From positions 682,001-746,000 of the forward strand of contig CAWUHX010000075.1 in the NCBI GenBank assembly GCA_963922205.1: 64,000 nucleotides of DNA, given 5' to 3'. A model generated the notes under the pieces. It was not told the origin of the DNA. It searched no databases and saw only the letters and a list, made by a program, of their open reading frames with translations. Below, piece by piece: positions 12,573-26,700 of the stretch; position 1 is the first letter of the stretch; every line of letters begins with the position of its first letter. The position numbers and the translations under genes are program-made. The stretch is from Romanomermis culicivorax (Eukaryota > Nematoda > Enoplea > Mermithida > Mermithidae).

Positions 12573-14211
12573 GTGAGGCCGATCCAAAGCTCATTGGATG
12601 GGCCTCTGGATCAATCAGTTTCCCTGCGATTCGTTCCGTTCATAATATTTGTGGACTTGAAAGTGGCAGACATACATCGATATAGGATTGGAATCACTTG
12701 GAACACATTCGGTTTTAGCTTTTCAGAATAGACATTTTTGAAGTGAGCAGAATTTTTTCGAGCCAATATGCAGTGCAATGAACATCGGTCCAAGGACCGC
12801 GTCGGGATCCTTGAAAAATATTTTTAAATAATTTAAGTTCAATTTTGACTGAGTTACACGCAGTTTAAATTTGAAAAAAAATCTGTCTGACTGTCGGTGA
12901 TTGTAACAGAAAAAAAGTTCCGCGTCATTAAAGCTATAAATTGGTTCTGACTTGGTGAAACGTCAGAAATGCACTCTGTGATAATCTACATTTAAAAACT
13001 AATCATAATTTTTCTGATTTCCGTCCTGCAGTATGAACGGTATTTCATGATTGATTTATCGTTTTTTTTCATTGCAAAACTTTTCGATATCGATCGGCCA
13101 AAGTCTCATCATGACGTACAAGGGCAAAAGCTAAACGCCTGAATTTACGCATTTTCGCATCATAAAACGTGTACGTTAATTAATGAGCTTTAATAATCAA
13201 ACAGAATAAGAAATCCACGTCCCGTTGATTAATTACGAACTTGTGTTATGTAGTGTACATGATGCTTTGATTGTTCCACAAGGAACATTTGCCTGATCAC
13301 TATAGCAACTAGGATCCGCTGCCCCCCAGGATGAATGGGATATTGACTAGTAGAGTATAATATGTAAAGAAAATCAGGGTTCAGAGAGAAAGAGAGATGA
13401 GGTTAATCTGTTTATGAGATTGAAATATTGCTGTATAAACGCGAATACTCAGCGGCACAGGTTTTATGGTGGTCAATATGGAAGGTAGGAAAATTGGCTT
13501 GTATGGGGCGAATTAATGGGAATGCATCAAAGTCAATTTACTTTCAAATGTCAAACGCAGCAAGACTAAGTTTGACAGATCGGAAGATTAGATCGGAAGA
13601 TGTTCTATGTTTTCAGGAAATCATGAATTTACTCAATCAAGGGGAAAGATTTCTCGAGTACTGTCAAAAGAGTCCCGTTTTTCGAGTTTTGAACCTTCGC
13701 TACGTCTGCCATTTCAAGATAAATAGACTATAGCTATTTTCCGGACAATACTTCGTGATGAAAATTCACAAGCATATTCTTCAATAATATGATATTTTAA
13801 GCGTTTCTTATGAATGTTTGTCCCAACGCACATCAAAGTTTTATATGATATGCTTGCTTTTGACTCAAAATATTACAAATGTTTGGTCCGACATGCTCCC
13901 AAATTTCGAATGATAATTATGCGAATATAGAGTCTGTATTTTAATTGAATATCCTTCTTTGAGAAGTTGATAAACGTTGAAAAGTTGACTCTAGCGACCC
14001 GAGGAAAAGTTCAGTTTATGCCACACTATGAAATTAATCTTTTTTTCTTATTTTTCTCATTTGCGTTTTGAATTTTGGACTGCTGATTTTCATTTTGAAT
14101 TAATTGAATAGTCCCAATTTTCGCTATGAAAATGGATCGTGTATATTTTTGAAATTATTCATTTTCTTGTAAAATGTACCTGCTTAGTTACTTTGTATGT
14201 AACTAAGCTTT
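12573..14211. other. Intergenic or ankyrin-gene 5' region, nothing firm
   Basis: No supported exon or repeat. The upstream exon(s) needed by the ankyrin exon at 14579 (which enters in phase 1) may lie here or further upstream. A 101-codon ORF at 13428-13733 was inspected and not recognised. Confidence 0.3.
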
Positions 14212-14452
14212 GTATGTCTGTTTTTCTTGGAATTTTTGTAAATAATCAAGAGTGGAAAGCAGGAACTATTTCGTATTTTTATCATTTCCTACTAAACTCT
14301 ATGTCGCATAGGACTGGAGATTTGTGAGCTTACTCGGCAGGCAATTCTTTTGAGTTAAAGAGCCTACAGTGGAAGTTTTGTGCAAATGATTTGGGGGGGG
14401 GGCGGTAGTTTTTGTCATTTTTTCAGTTAAGAAGCATTTTAAGACTATGGTA
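14212..14452 (+). repeat. MITE-like repeat family copy (family S)
   Basis: A dispersed repeat of about 250 bp recognised by GTCTGTTTTTCYTGAAA-type ends and a core ATGTCGCATAGGACTGGA. Other copies or fragments: 16401-16600, 17749-17996 (inverted), 18770-19010, 34692-34950, 46075-46200 (inverted, partial), 57058-57290 (inverted), 57284-57535 and about 63670-63855. Its ends are roughly complementary, so it fits a short non-autonomous DNA element. Confidence 0.6.
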
Positions 14453-14578
14453 AAGCGAATTTAGCAATTTCGGCGTAAAATGCAGAAAATCCAGGTCACA
14501 TAACGTAGATTTGAAGTTGAGGCTAGTTCAGAATTCGGATATGGATTTTGTTTTTACCTTAACACTATCTGGAATTAG

Positions 14579-14778
14579 GTGAAACGAAAAACGGTGTCGC
14601 TCAAATAGTCGTCAACGAAAGCGAACCGACCGATCAAGACATCGAACGATGGTTTGCCGAAGCTCGCTACGAAGAATTGGAACGATTGGTGCTCGACGGC
14701 AAAACCAACCTCATATTCAAATATAGCAACAAATATTTGCAAATGGCTAATTTTCTGGAAAACGTGCAAAAGAATGAG
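14579..14778 (+). CDS. Ankyrin gene exon W1
   Basis: Acceptor AATTAG and donor GAG|gtaata; enters in phase 1, leaves in phase 0. It encodes the W unit with [19 protein letters not shown], alignable with W2-W4. It is the first exon of this gene that I can support. Confidence 0.88.
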
Positions 14779-17700
14779 GTAATATTGCAGATATTTAATA
14801 CGCTTGATGCATACTTGTAGATGGGGGATAGGGGAGAAAAGGTTCCCAAAAGTTTCAATCGTATAGGCACGACTCTCGCTTTTCCAATGTTCTTCTTTTC
14901 GACAGCCAGCCCCCAGCCGAAAAGTATTGCTTTTTAGTCAAAAAAAGACTTTTTTTGGAGCCAAATTCAGCCAAAGAGCGAAAAAAATTTCGGTGCTTAG
15001 CACTGAAATAATGCTCAGCATCACTTTTAAAGCAAAAATTGATTTTTTGTTAATTTTTTGGTTGAACAAAAACATTTTTTGAGCGTTTGCTGATCGCTCT
15101 GACCCCCTTCCCTTTAAAACTTCGGAAGGTTGGCTAATCTCTCCCCGTAGAGTCGGACTTACAGTTATTACATGGAGTGACTTCAGCAATCAGATCAGAA
15201 AGCTCAATTATTGTACATTAAACCCTAACATTTCAGGCTGATCGAGATGCTTCAAGCAAAATCAAAAATTTTTTCACATTTCTCTCGAACTCTTAAAACA
15301 AATTCAATAAAAAATGCTCGTAAATGACAATCATTCAGCCATAAACTGTGTGAAAACTTCGAAGAATCTGTTTAGTTGCTCGTTCCTGAATGCGGTCTAT
15401 GTGTCTTTTGCCTATTTTTCTTGAAGTGCCTCTAAACAAAAACGTGGAAGGCAAGTTTCTTTTCAAAATTTTGCATTTTTGTGCTAGAACGTTTTTTACA
15501 TAGTGCTAGATTGTGAGAATTCTCCAATACTAATCTTCAATGATTTTTTGAGTGAAAAATCTGTGAAAGCTTTGTACAGGGAGAGCCAAAAAAAAGACGA
15601 CCGGTGCTGACTTCCATAACTTTTGAACGGATGAAGCTTTTCTAATGCGGATTGCTGCATTATAATGCCCTGTTTATCTTTGTTAACAAAACCACATTTT
15701 ATGGTCCTAGAATTTATGGTTATTGTGCAAACAGAAATTTAGTAAAAGTGGTCATTTGTCAAAAAGTAAAAATTGTGAAATCAAGGTAAAAAATGTCCGT
15801 TTGTGAGAAACGTTCTGTAAAGCTTTTTACACAGAATAATACTTTAAAAGTCACCCAGATTTGTAACTTACACGTAATTTAAAGTCATTAACTTCTTGTT
15901 CCAATATGGGGCGAAATTTCGCCAAAATCAAGAGTCTTTGTTTTGAAATTGGAAAAAAAAGAAAAAATCAAAACAAAATCAATTCTGTCATTGACCAGAT
16001 CGAAAAACGATTAAAATTATCGGTGAAACAGAAAATAGGACATACTAAAATGGCTCTCTTGTAGTTTCCAGCTGTTACGTGGTTCTTATGATTGGATTTA
16101 TTGTACTTTTCTGTTGTAAAACGTTGATTTTGTCAATTTTTCAAAATTTATTTGCAAAAAAACCGACGTTTAGTATTTTTGATTCTAGTCTGTCAATATT
16201 AGAGCAATCTGGCTGAAACTTTGCAGTTTTTATCTCAGATGTTTTATCTATGGACGGCTGGAAACCGCATCAAAAAAGCTTCACCATCGGAAGGCTATGA
16301 AAGTCAGTACCGGTCGCCTATTTTTGGCTTACCCTGTACAAATAATTTTTTTTACTTTTTTTTGTCATTGTTTATTTGAAAAAATTTTTATCAAAAAATA
16401 GCTTATAGTCCGTTTTTCCTGAAACGCTTGTAAATATTAAGAATGGGAAGCTAGTACTTTTTCAAATTTTTGTTATTGAAAATTTGTAAGCCCGAGCGGC
16501 TAATTCTGACCATTTTTTGTAAAAATTCTACTGTAGAAGCTTTGTATTAACAGCTTCGAGGACGATACTTCTTTTGTGAAAATGGCCTATAGGTGTTATT
16601 CTCTTTGAAAACCGAGTGTGAAAATACCGTAAAGCACAGAGTTTGGATTTCTCAATTTAGAATTGAGAATTAATTTTTGTTCGGAAAATCAAGAATACCC
16701 TTCGTCAGTGTGAGGAAGGTAGCATTTTTAGTAATTGTTCCTATGTAGTCTTTCATGCTAACTTTTTTAAACATTATTCCGACATATTTGGCAGAAAAAT
16801 TAATTTCTTCCAGCAAAAATTGCAACAAATTTTCGACGCCATACAAGACGGAAATTTACGCAAATTGAAAAATTTGATCGACCGCAAAAAACTCGTTTTA
16901 GCCAAAAACAAGGACGGTTTTACGGCCGTTCATTTAGCCGTCATTATGGAGCATACGCCCATAGTCGATTATTTGGTGAAAACTTTCCCCGAATGCGTCA
17001 ATTTATTGGATAGCGTGAGATTTTTTTGATTGAAATTTAAAAAAAAATCAATGGACGGTATAGGTTTATGATGAAACGCTTTTCAGGATCGGGGCGGTTT
17101 TTCGCATTTATGTTAAAAAATAGCCCTTTATTTTTACTTTCAAATTTTCTATTTAATTGGTTCGCCACTTGAAGACTCTAGTATTATGTTTCTTGTCATT
17201 AGAAATTTTAATACTCAAATTGGTTTCCAAATTCAGAGCATAGTACATCAAAAGATAGAACGTGAAAAATTCCGTGCAGTTGTAACAGATCAGTGTGAGC
17301 AGCAGTTTCATACAGTGCTTTTAGTGCTCCAAAATATTCTACAATGTTCAAAGTGACAAAAACCACCAATGACATAATAATGATAGGACAGCGTGTCAAG
17401 AACCTATTTTCGATTTCTCTTCGTTCAAATTGGGCAGAAAGTGTACCTGTTAAGTAAGCATTGATAGTTCATCAGTCGATAGATCTTCTCACAAAAGTTA
17501 TGTACATCAGGAATATAAAAGTTTTGTCTTCAGGAATTTGTATTTACTTGATGTTGTGGCGTTTCAAAAAGTTTTTAGATTTTTTCGAAATGACGAAATT
17601 TACTGTTTTTTCATGGCTTATCATTGTTAAAAGTTTCAGCAAGGTCCACTTTTGCGGGAGTCTTCGATATATTTCGCGTCCGGAATTGGCTAATGGGGTA

Positions 17701-20700
17701 TCATCCTGTCTTCCTGAGGAAGTTTCTAAAAAATCAAACACTAAAATCTGTTTTTTTTATAAAACGCTTCCAAAATAGAAAAGCGACACAAATCGGTAAT
17801 GTCGTCAAAATCGTTTACATAAAGCTCTTACCGTAAAATTTTTCACTCAAAAGATTGTTAGAAGTGAGGTCAGTATGCTCCGAAATTTCCAGCTCAATAT
17901 GATATAGTGTTTATGAGAGAATCGTGAAAATCTGAAATACTAATTGCCTTCTACTTTTATTATTTAGAAGCATTTCAAGAAAAACTAATTATAGGTTCGA
18001 TTTCTTACACACTTTGTTGAGTTTGAAATACACGTCGTGTGGAGCTGAAAATTTGCGAAATAAGTCGTCTTACGCGACAAAATTTCTGTGCAAATGCCAA
18101 CGATTTTTAAAATTGCACTGAATTTTACCATTCAACTGTTGAGCCGAAACTCAAGAATCATCCATCCAAAAGTTAGCAGGCCATCTTTTTTTTGGTTCAA
18201 CGAAACAGTCGCACTCCCTCGTTGACCTGAGGCCGGGCTAGCATTTATTTACTTCGAGGTAATTTCCATGTAGTAGAAAAATTCTTGCTTTTATGTCGGA
18301 AATAGAAACATTATTTCATAAAGGTTGTTATAAAAACCAGGTTGACCTGCTGATGTGTAATTATAGAAATTTTTGCCAACTTTTAGAGCTTCATCAAAAT
18401 TGCGATTCAATTACAAAATGTACTTTTTTGCGTGTTTCGTTGTTCAACCACTTACCGTCTGATTTAATGTATTCCACTAATTTTTTCAATCAGTAGATGG
18501 ACTTTTTCACATTAATTACCCAAAAAACAAGATTCTTTTGACATGACTCAATACCGGCACGACCATTAATAAAAATCCTTGATTTGATCATGGGCAACGT
18601 CGAGGACATGGTACACATTGGGCAATATATATTGCCATTTTCAGTCGGCTAGATACCGCCAGCTAGTTAGAAAAATGAGACCCTTGCTATAAATTTTTTT
18701 TTGAACCAGCTAAAAAATTTTCAACTTTTTCAGATTCGAACAAATCATGTTAATTTCGAACGTACGAGAATAATCAGTTTTTCTTGAAATGCTGCTAAAT
18801 AATAGAAGTTGTTGAAAGCACGTATATGATTCTCTGATAAACAATATGTCACATAGAACTAGAAATTTGTGAGCATACTGAATAAACCCTTGCAATTTTT
18901 CGAATGAAAAATCTTACTGAAGAAGCTGAACTAATACGATTTTGACGATAGCACTGATTTTTATCACTTTTAATTTGGAAGCATTTTATAAAAATCTGAC
19001 CATAAGACAAACAACCATGTCCTAAAAACCAGAGAACCAAGCAAAAAAGTAAGATTCTTGTATCAGCATGAACTTCTGCCCTTGTTCAACCCGTTACGAT
19101 GGGCTAAAAAAAGTCGCATGCAGAGAAGAAAGGTGGATCGAAAGGATACTCTAACTAAAAATGGTTTTTACAGACGAAGCTGACGTAAAATTACAAGATT
19201 CTGACAGAAAGTTGCGATTATTATCAAAACCTAGAATTCCACAATTTTTTTGAAATTTCCGAAAAAATATTCTTAAATATTAGGATTTTGAGATTTTAGA
19301 AACTTGGAATCAAAAAATGCACGTATCACAACAAAGTAACACCTCTAGTGCTAGTTTTTTATGGGGTACCCTGTTCTCTAAAAAAATTCTTACGCAAAAT
19401 AGAGCTGGGCCCACGAGCTAGCCAGAACCTTAGCAGTTAATGTTTTTTATCCATTTTCGGTCTCACTTTAGCCGGCAGATGTATAATACACCTGTATCTC
19501 GATTTTCTTTCCTAATCTCAAAATGGTGAGTCATTTAAGTTTTTGAGCTAAAAGAGTTAAGGCCCTGTCATACTTCACGGCGCGGCGCCGCGCGGCGCCG
19601 GTTGTTCTATCCATACTAAAAAGCGGCGCCGACCGGCGACGTGCGGTACCACCTTTGAAGTATGAATAGGTTTTTGTAATTTTTGCGGCGCCGCGCGGCG
19701 CCGGCCACAAAGTTTCAACTGAAACGAAATTTTCGAACAAGCTACGTGTTGTTAAATTGCAGCATACTGTTGTTGTAACATATTGTTGCATACTGTGACA
19801 TCTATACACGTAATTGAATCATATTTTTCACTTGAATGGTGAATTCTGACACTTAACAAATTATTTTACCAAATTGATTACTTAATTTTCAATGAAGATT
19901 TACTAAGAAGTTGATCACTTGATTTGCAATGAAGACATTAATGTGTAAAAATTATGAATATGCAAAGTAGGTGTAAACATGTTCCTACAGCAAAGTACTC
20001 GCACATTTTGATTGTGTCTTTATTCCCCTAACGCCCCTTTTCCGCAAATATCCCGATTGTCCGAAAGTCCATATTCCCCATAGGTCCCGATTCCCCGAAT
20101 AATGAATAAATTTTCTATTTCCCCCAAAAATGCATTAGTCCCTATTCCCTGAACGTCCCGATTTTCCGAATACTAGGGGAAGGATGGATCCACCTTGAAT
20201 CTGGGTCCTAAACAGCAGGTCCGACCGGACCCAGATCAGATCTGGATCTTGTATATAGCACATATGTGAATGAATAATCGTGTATATATATTCAATTTTT
20301 CAAAATCAATTTATATAAATTGATATTTCTTAGCAGTTCAAGAGTTATTAATCGTTGGAATGAGAAGTAAATTGAAGCAAGAGCCCAAAATCTTTAGACT
20401 AGAATTTTTGCAAGCTTTTTTCTGCACCGTGCAGGAATGATTGATTTCATTTTTCTTTTGCGCTTTTTATTTTTCGATTTTTTTCGTTTTTTTCATCTTT
20501 CTCGTTTTTTTGTATTTCGCATTTGTCGAGACGAGCAATACGCATTTTTTGACAGGAGCAAAATCCAAAAGTAAAAAAGCGGCGCCGCGCGGTGAAGTAT
20601 GACAAGGCACCGCGCGACGCCGTTTGTTAATATGAATAGGACAACCGGCGCCGCGCGGTACCTCGCGGCGAAGTATGACAGGGCCTTCAGACACCTTTAG

Positions 20701-23700
20701 GAAACAAAATAGCGAATTGGCAGATTCGAAGTTAGGTGTTGAAAGTGGACAATAAATACTAATCAATAGATAAGGCTATATACAAAATGAAATGCAAGAA
20801 AAAGAGAAAAACAAATAAGAAGAAACAACAGACGAAATAGGATGATGTGAAACTAGCACAGGAACAGGTCCACCGGGTCCTAATTTACTGGGCCCAACGC
20901 GTATCAAATGACTTTAATAAGAAAAAGGACGAAAATACAGCTGCGCTAGTTATATTCAAAGATATGAAAAACTACCTGTGCAAAACAAAGGCGGACAATA
21001 TACAAAAAGTAAACGACAGTATAACATAAGAAACTTACGGATCAAGTAGAAAATGGACCAAGTATGAAAGAAAGGAAAATTATATTGAAAATAAAATGTG
21101 GCTATGATTTCGAGTGAAATGTGATGTAGATTTTGAGGTTGAAAAATAAATTGATTGATTTGGTAACCTCGGTTTCATTTGATGCCTGAGATCCTAGATA
21201 GAACGTGAGAGTGCTAATGAAGATGAGTGGAAGGTTTGCGGATTGTGTCCCATTACCTCGACCATCCCGTTACCTCGACCGTCCCGCTACGTTATCTGTC
21301 TCGCTACCCCGACTGTCTCATTACCTCGACTAATGTTGTATAAAAAACATAGAAAATCTTAATATTGCAACTAAAATCCGATTACCTTACAATGGGATCA
21401 GATCATCTGATCAAAACTATTTAACTGACGTACACAGGCCATGATAAATTACTCGCCTGATTTGATTTTGTTATCCAGTGTTATCATTTTAATTAGTAGT
21501 TTTTTTTTGCTGATTCAATCTGTTGCTGAATCTGTTATGTCGAATTAGAGCAAGATCAAGATTTGGTGAAATCAGAGAAAGATCGAGGTTGAAGAGTTGC
21601 ATCATATGATTACATGCGACAGCACTATCAGATCATTTCAGATAGTTTTTGTTTTGCTGATTCGACCTGTTGCTGAATCTGTTATGTCAAATCAGATCAA
21701 TATCAAGGTTTCGTCAAACCGGAGTAAGATCAAGGTTGACGGGTTCCATAATGTGATTACATGTGGGTATAAATGACGTTACCAAGGATGATAAGTATCC
21801 CATTCCTAGAATGGACGACTATCTAGACTGTTTAGGTAAAGCCAAATTTTATACTACCCTAGATCTCAAATCAGGATATTGGCAAGTGCCAATGGATGAA
21901 GAAAGCAAGGAAAAAACTGCTTTCATATGCCAAGAAGGGCTTTATCAATTTAAAGTCATGCCCTTTGGCCTAAAAAATGCGCCAGCCGAATTCCAGCGTA
22001 TGATGGAAAGAGTTTTGCATCCATATGTTTGGAAAATCTGTCTAGTCTATATAGACGATATTATTGTGTTCTCAAATACGTTTGAGGAACACTTAGTTAA
22101 TTTAGAGCTAGTCCTGCAAGCTCTAAGAAAGGCTCATTTGACCTTGAAGCCGGAGAAGTGTGAATTCCTGCCTGAGAGAGTTCATTTTTTAGGACATATC
22201 TTAAATTCGGATGGAGTTTCCCCAGATCCGAAAAAGGTCAAAGCTATAAATGATTTCCCATTCCCAGAGTCTAAACGTAAACTGCAAAGGTTTCTAGGTA
22301 TGTTGCAGTGGTGTAAAAAGTTCATACCGGGTTTGGCTAAACACGCCGAACCGTTGTACAAACTAACTGGGAAGAACTGTGTTTGGGAAGTCACGGAGGT
22401 TCACCATCAGGCTTTTAGGAGCCTGAAAGAAGCACTATTGTCAGTGCCATTCCTTAGGTATCCGGTTTTGGACGGGTCTGCGGACTTTGTCCTTCAGACA
22501 GATGCCAGCGGAACGGCACTAGGAGCAGTCCTTTACCAGGAGACCAAGTCAGACCGCTGGGTAATTGCTTACAATAGCAGAATTTTAAAAGCGGATGAGA
22601 AAAAGTGGTCAGCCACGGAAAGGGAATGCTTGGCAATTGTGTATGGCTTGAAGTTATACAAGCACTACCTAGTAGGTCATAAAGTGATCATAAGAACTGA
22701 TCACAAACCTTTATTATCTATGAAGGTCAACGCCATGACCAATGGTAAGTTGAAGAGATGGTACTCGTTCATCTCTCAGTTCAACCATAAACTAGAGTAT
22801 GTGCCTGGAAAACAAAATGCCATGGCAGACTTTTTGTCCAGGATGGATGAACCAGACGATCAAGCGGAAAAGATACCGCCAAAATGGGAACACATGTTCT
22901 CAGGGGATAAACGAGAGTCCGAGAATCTGAAAGATCTTGAGGCACAGCTTATTGAGAAAAAACATCTCAATTTGGTAAAGAGATTCAGAATTCTGACAGA
23001 TCGGAATCCTGAAGACGGTACTCCGCTACATCCGGAGCCAAGAGGTAAGAAGAATCAGAGGACTGATATGAGTCCGAGATTCACCAAGATTTATCCAGAA
23101 GATTCTGAGGGTGATCCAGAATCAAACTCGCCTGCAGACTTGATAAATGCCGTAACTACAAGGAGCATGGCGAAAGAAGCCGACAAGAATAATCAGGCTC
23201 AGACCAAGCCTGACGGCAATCAGGTCAAAGATAAGGTAAGTAGGGGAAACCAGGACAAAGGTAAGGAAAAAAGAGTAACCTGGTTATACCCAGAAAAGGA
23301 ACAAGAGTTTACTTTGGCAGACCCAAAAGAGAATGAATTACCAAAAGGGCTAATTAGAGATGATCTCATGGCCCTCTTGCAGAGAAAAGATCAGGTATTA
23401 CAACCATACTTTGATAGATTGGGTCCAAATGGGACAACCAAGTATCATAGTGGATTTTATATCCAAAATGAAGTGTTATACCGCGAAGCCGGACAGGGGT
23501 CAGACGATCAAGTGGTCGTCCCATCCTGCCTTAGGGACAATACTTTGCACCAGTACCACGGTGCCGTAATGATGACTCATCAGGGGTTCAAAAGGACCCT
23601 TGCTATGATCAAAAAACGGTTCTGGTGGCCTGGAATTGAAAAGGATGTCAGGCACTGGATCAGGTTTTGTCCAGTTTGTCAAATGGCTAATCAGGGAAAC

Positions 23701-26700
23701 ACAGAAATTCCGCCACTGATACCAATTATTCCACAAGGTCCTTTTGACATAGTATCAGTGGATATCGTGGGTATTTCTCCACTTAGTGAGAAGAGACCGT
23801 ATGTCATAGTCTTTCAAGACTATTTTACAAAGTGGGTTGAAGCTGAACTGATCCCGGATCAGTCGGCTAGCACCGTTGTAGATACTTTTCTACAAGCTAT
23901 TGTATTCAGGCACGGGACTCCACGGAGACTACTCAGCGATAGAGGAGGTTGTTTTACCTCAGATCTAATGAAGGAGATCTGCAAGTTATTGGAGTGTCAA
24001 AAAATTTTTACAACAGCCTACCACCCACAAGGAAATGGTATGGTGGAAAGGTTTAATCAGACACTCATCAAACAGCTCAGAAAGGTGGCCATCGAGGAAA
24101 AAGACAACTGGCCAAGATACTTGAGAGCCGTGGTGTTTGCATATAATGCCACACCGCATGCAGCCACGGGGCAATCCCCATTTTCGTTGCTTAGAGGTCA
24201 TGAGGCAACCTTCGGGTTAAACTTATCGAAAGCATACGATATTGTAATGCCGGACAGCAATGCTGAGGCATACAAATTTGTGTTGACCAATCATTTAGTC
24301 AACCTTTACGAGGATATTGCAAAAAATATCCAGAGTGCTGCCGAAAAATCGAAGAAATACTTCGATAAAAAGTCCAAACAAAATGGATTTAAAGAAAAAG
24401 ATTGGGTTCTGCTCAAAGTAGATAAGCAGAAAAAGCTAGGACTACCATGGTCCGGTCCGTTCATAGTTACGGACATTTCGCGAGAAGCAGAGAACGTTGT
24501 CACCATTGTGCATTGGGACAATCCGCTAAATCGCCAAACAGTTTCAATCAGCAGGTTGAAACATTTTCGTTACGAGACCACTAGGGTCTTGCCGCGAATA
24601 GCGCGAGCCAATCAGGACGTGCCACGTGACGAAAACACGTCACTTTCCAATATGGCACAAACAGTTACGACTGGAGCGCCGATTCAAATGAAATCATTTG
24701 AAAATTCGCTCAAGGCGAATCTATGCGCGATCTCGCGCTGATTTTTTTTATTTTGTGTACATATCTCGCGCGTGTAAGTACTAATTTTATGTAAAATTGT
24801 ATTAATTTGTAATATTCATCGCGTTAATGTATTATTCGTGTTAATTTTGTAAATTTTTCATATTTATTTCAGACTTTGGGAAAAATTCTTCGGAATTTTA
24901 GACCAAAGTGACAACCCAAAAAATTTCCGACATTTTTCTAAAAAATTAATTTTCAAATTTTTCATTTTTTCAAAATCAAACTATAGCTGCCCCGCTTATC
25001 TGAATTCTAAACTTCCATCGGAAGGAAGAAGTAAAATATTCCCCGAACTGCGATATAAAGGAAATTAGCAAAGTTGCTAGATTAAACTTTTTTCAGCGTT
25101 CAATAAAATTTTAAAATTTTATAAATTTATTATTCGAAAAAAGAAAAATTTCGAAGCGTAAAGAAATGGGAAAGGGCGCGCGGAACCGCCAACAAGCTCC
25201 GACGCGCGAGTGGTCGCACACAGAGCGCCACGTTGAATATGGCAGGGCCCAGCACCGCCAAGACAATCGTTTTTTCTTTATCGACGGTAAGTTTCGAACT
25301 TATTTTTATCAAACATTCTTGGAAACCGCAGGTAATGCCCAGAAGTCACTGGAAGACCAGCTCGGCGCCCCAAAGGGCAGACGAGGTTAGAACTTAGAGG
25401 GAACGAAAAATGGGAGTACTGCGAAACGGAAGCTCGAAGCCAAGCAGGGAATTTCCAACTTGGAAATATACCTGATACCACCGAGAGCTATACGATTCAA
25501 GGGAAACCTAGAACCTTGGGTTCAGCCCGTTTTTAAGTTTTATCATTCAAAAATTTATCAAAAATTATTTATTTTCAAATCAAATCAAATCATATCACTT
25601 TTTCGATATCAAATTCATTAAAAATTATCAATTTCGAGCGCTATAAAAATTGTAAATACAGCGCCATAAATGGAGCGTAGTTGGTCGCTCAAGCAGCTGG
25701 TCAGAGATTGGTGTCCGATCAAGTGGTGGACAGTCGGATCAGGTCTACCCTCCCCAACATATAGAGGTAGCAAGGGTAAGATTTGGTAAGGTGTTAGTTG
25801 CCTACCAGCTCAATGTTTGTATATCAGTGGCTCACCTAACAACCTGCACTAAACTTAATTTTCTGCGAAACTTAACCCGCTTGGTGTTGTGGTGCTGGTG
25901 TAGTATAGACCCTAGAAATGCGCTGAAAAAAGGGGAATAAAACACTAAAATTAATAGTACTTTATGTTTAGATTATAACGTCAAACGGGCCGTACGAATC
26001 CACGAACTGGATCAGTGGTTCAAAGCCACATTTGGATACTGGCCGGCCAATCCCAAGGAACCTCGAATGGTAGACATCGGGAAGGTCAGCCAGGTACTCC
26101 ATTTTATCCGAGAAGTTTCGATCTTCAGAGGACAACCAGTTTGTGGTTTCGACGTTGAAAAAGTCAACCAGGATAAGGTCGCCGCCTTGTTCAAAACAAG
26201 GGAGGTCGACAATCCAATGGGAAAACAGTTTGCCCGATATATCAGCTTCGCGCTAACGAACGGTCAAACTTACGTTATTGATACAACGTCGATGATGATC
26301 AAAGAGTGGACCAGCCTCCACGACTTCTTGAACTCCGACATGCTGTTCGCCGGATATGCCGTGCTGGAAGATCTGGTGAGTATCTATAACGTTTGTGGCG
26401 CAGGGCGAGATAATAAGGACAGGGACAAAACTGTCCCCTCACGGGAATTTCTAAGAAAGACCAAAGGTCGATACTTTGACTTAGACCGTTTCGCCCTCAC
26501 CATGGTAGGAGTAAACCTGGAGAAGAAATGCTTTCAGACAGGTATATGTCCCGAAACTTTTCGGTTAAAGGGACTGTTCACGGAATTTTATTTGATAGAC
26601 GTGGGCCCCTACCAATATGATTTTTCGTTAAAAGCGAACCGTGATCAGTTTGCCAAAAGGGGTATATTGCCGGAAGAGCTCAGATACGCTGCTCTAGACG

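Noticed and set aside
13428-13733. 101-codon gene
   Set aside because: No recognisable domain and no convincing splice context.
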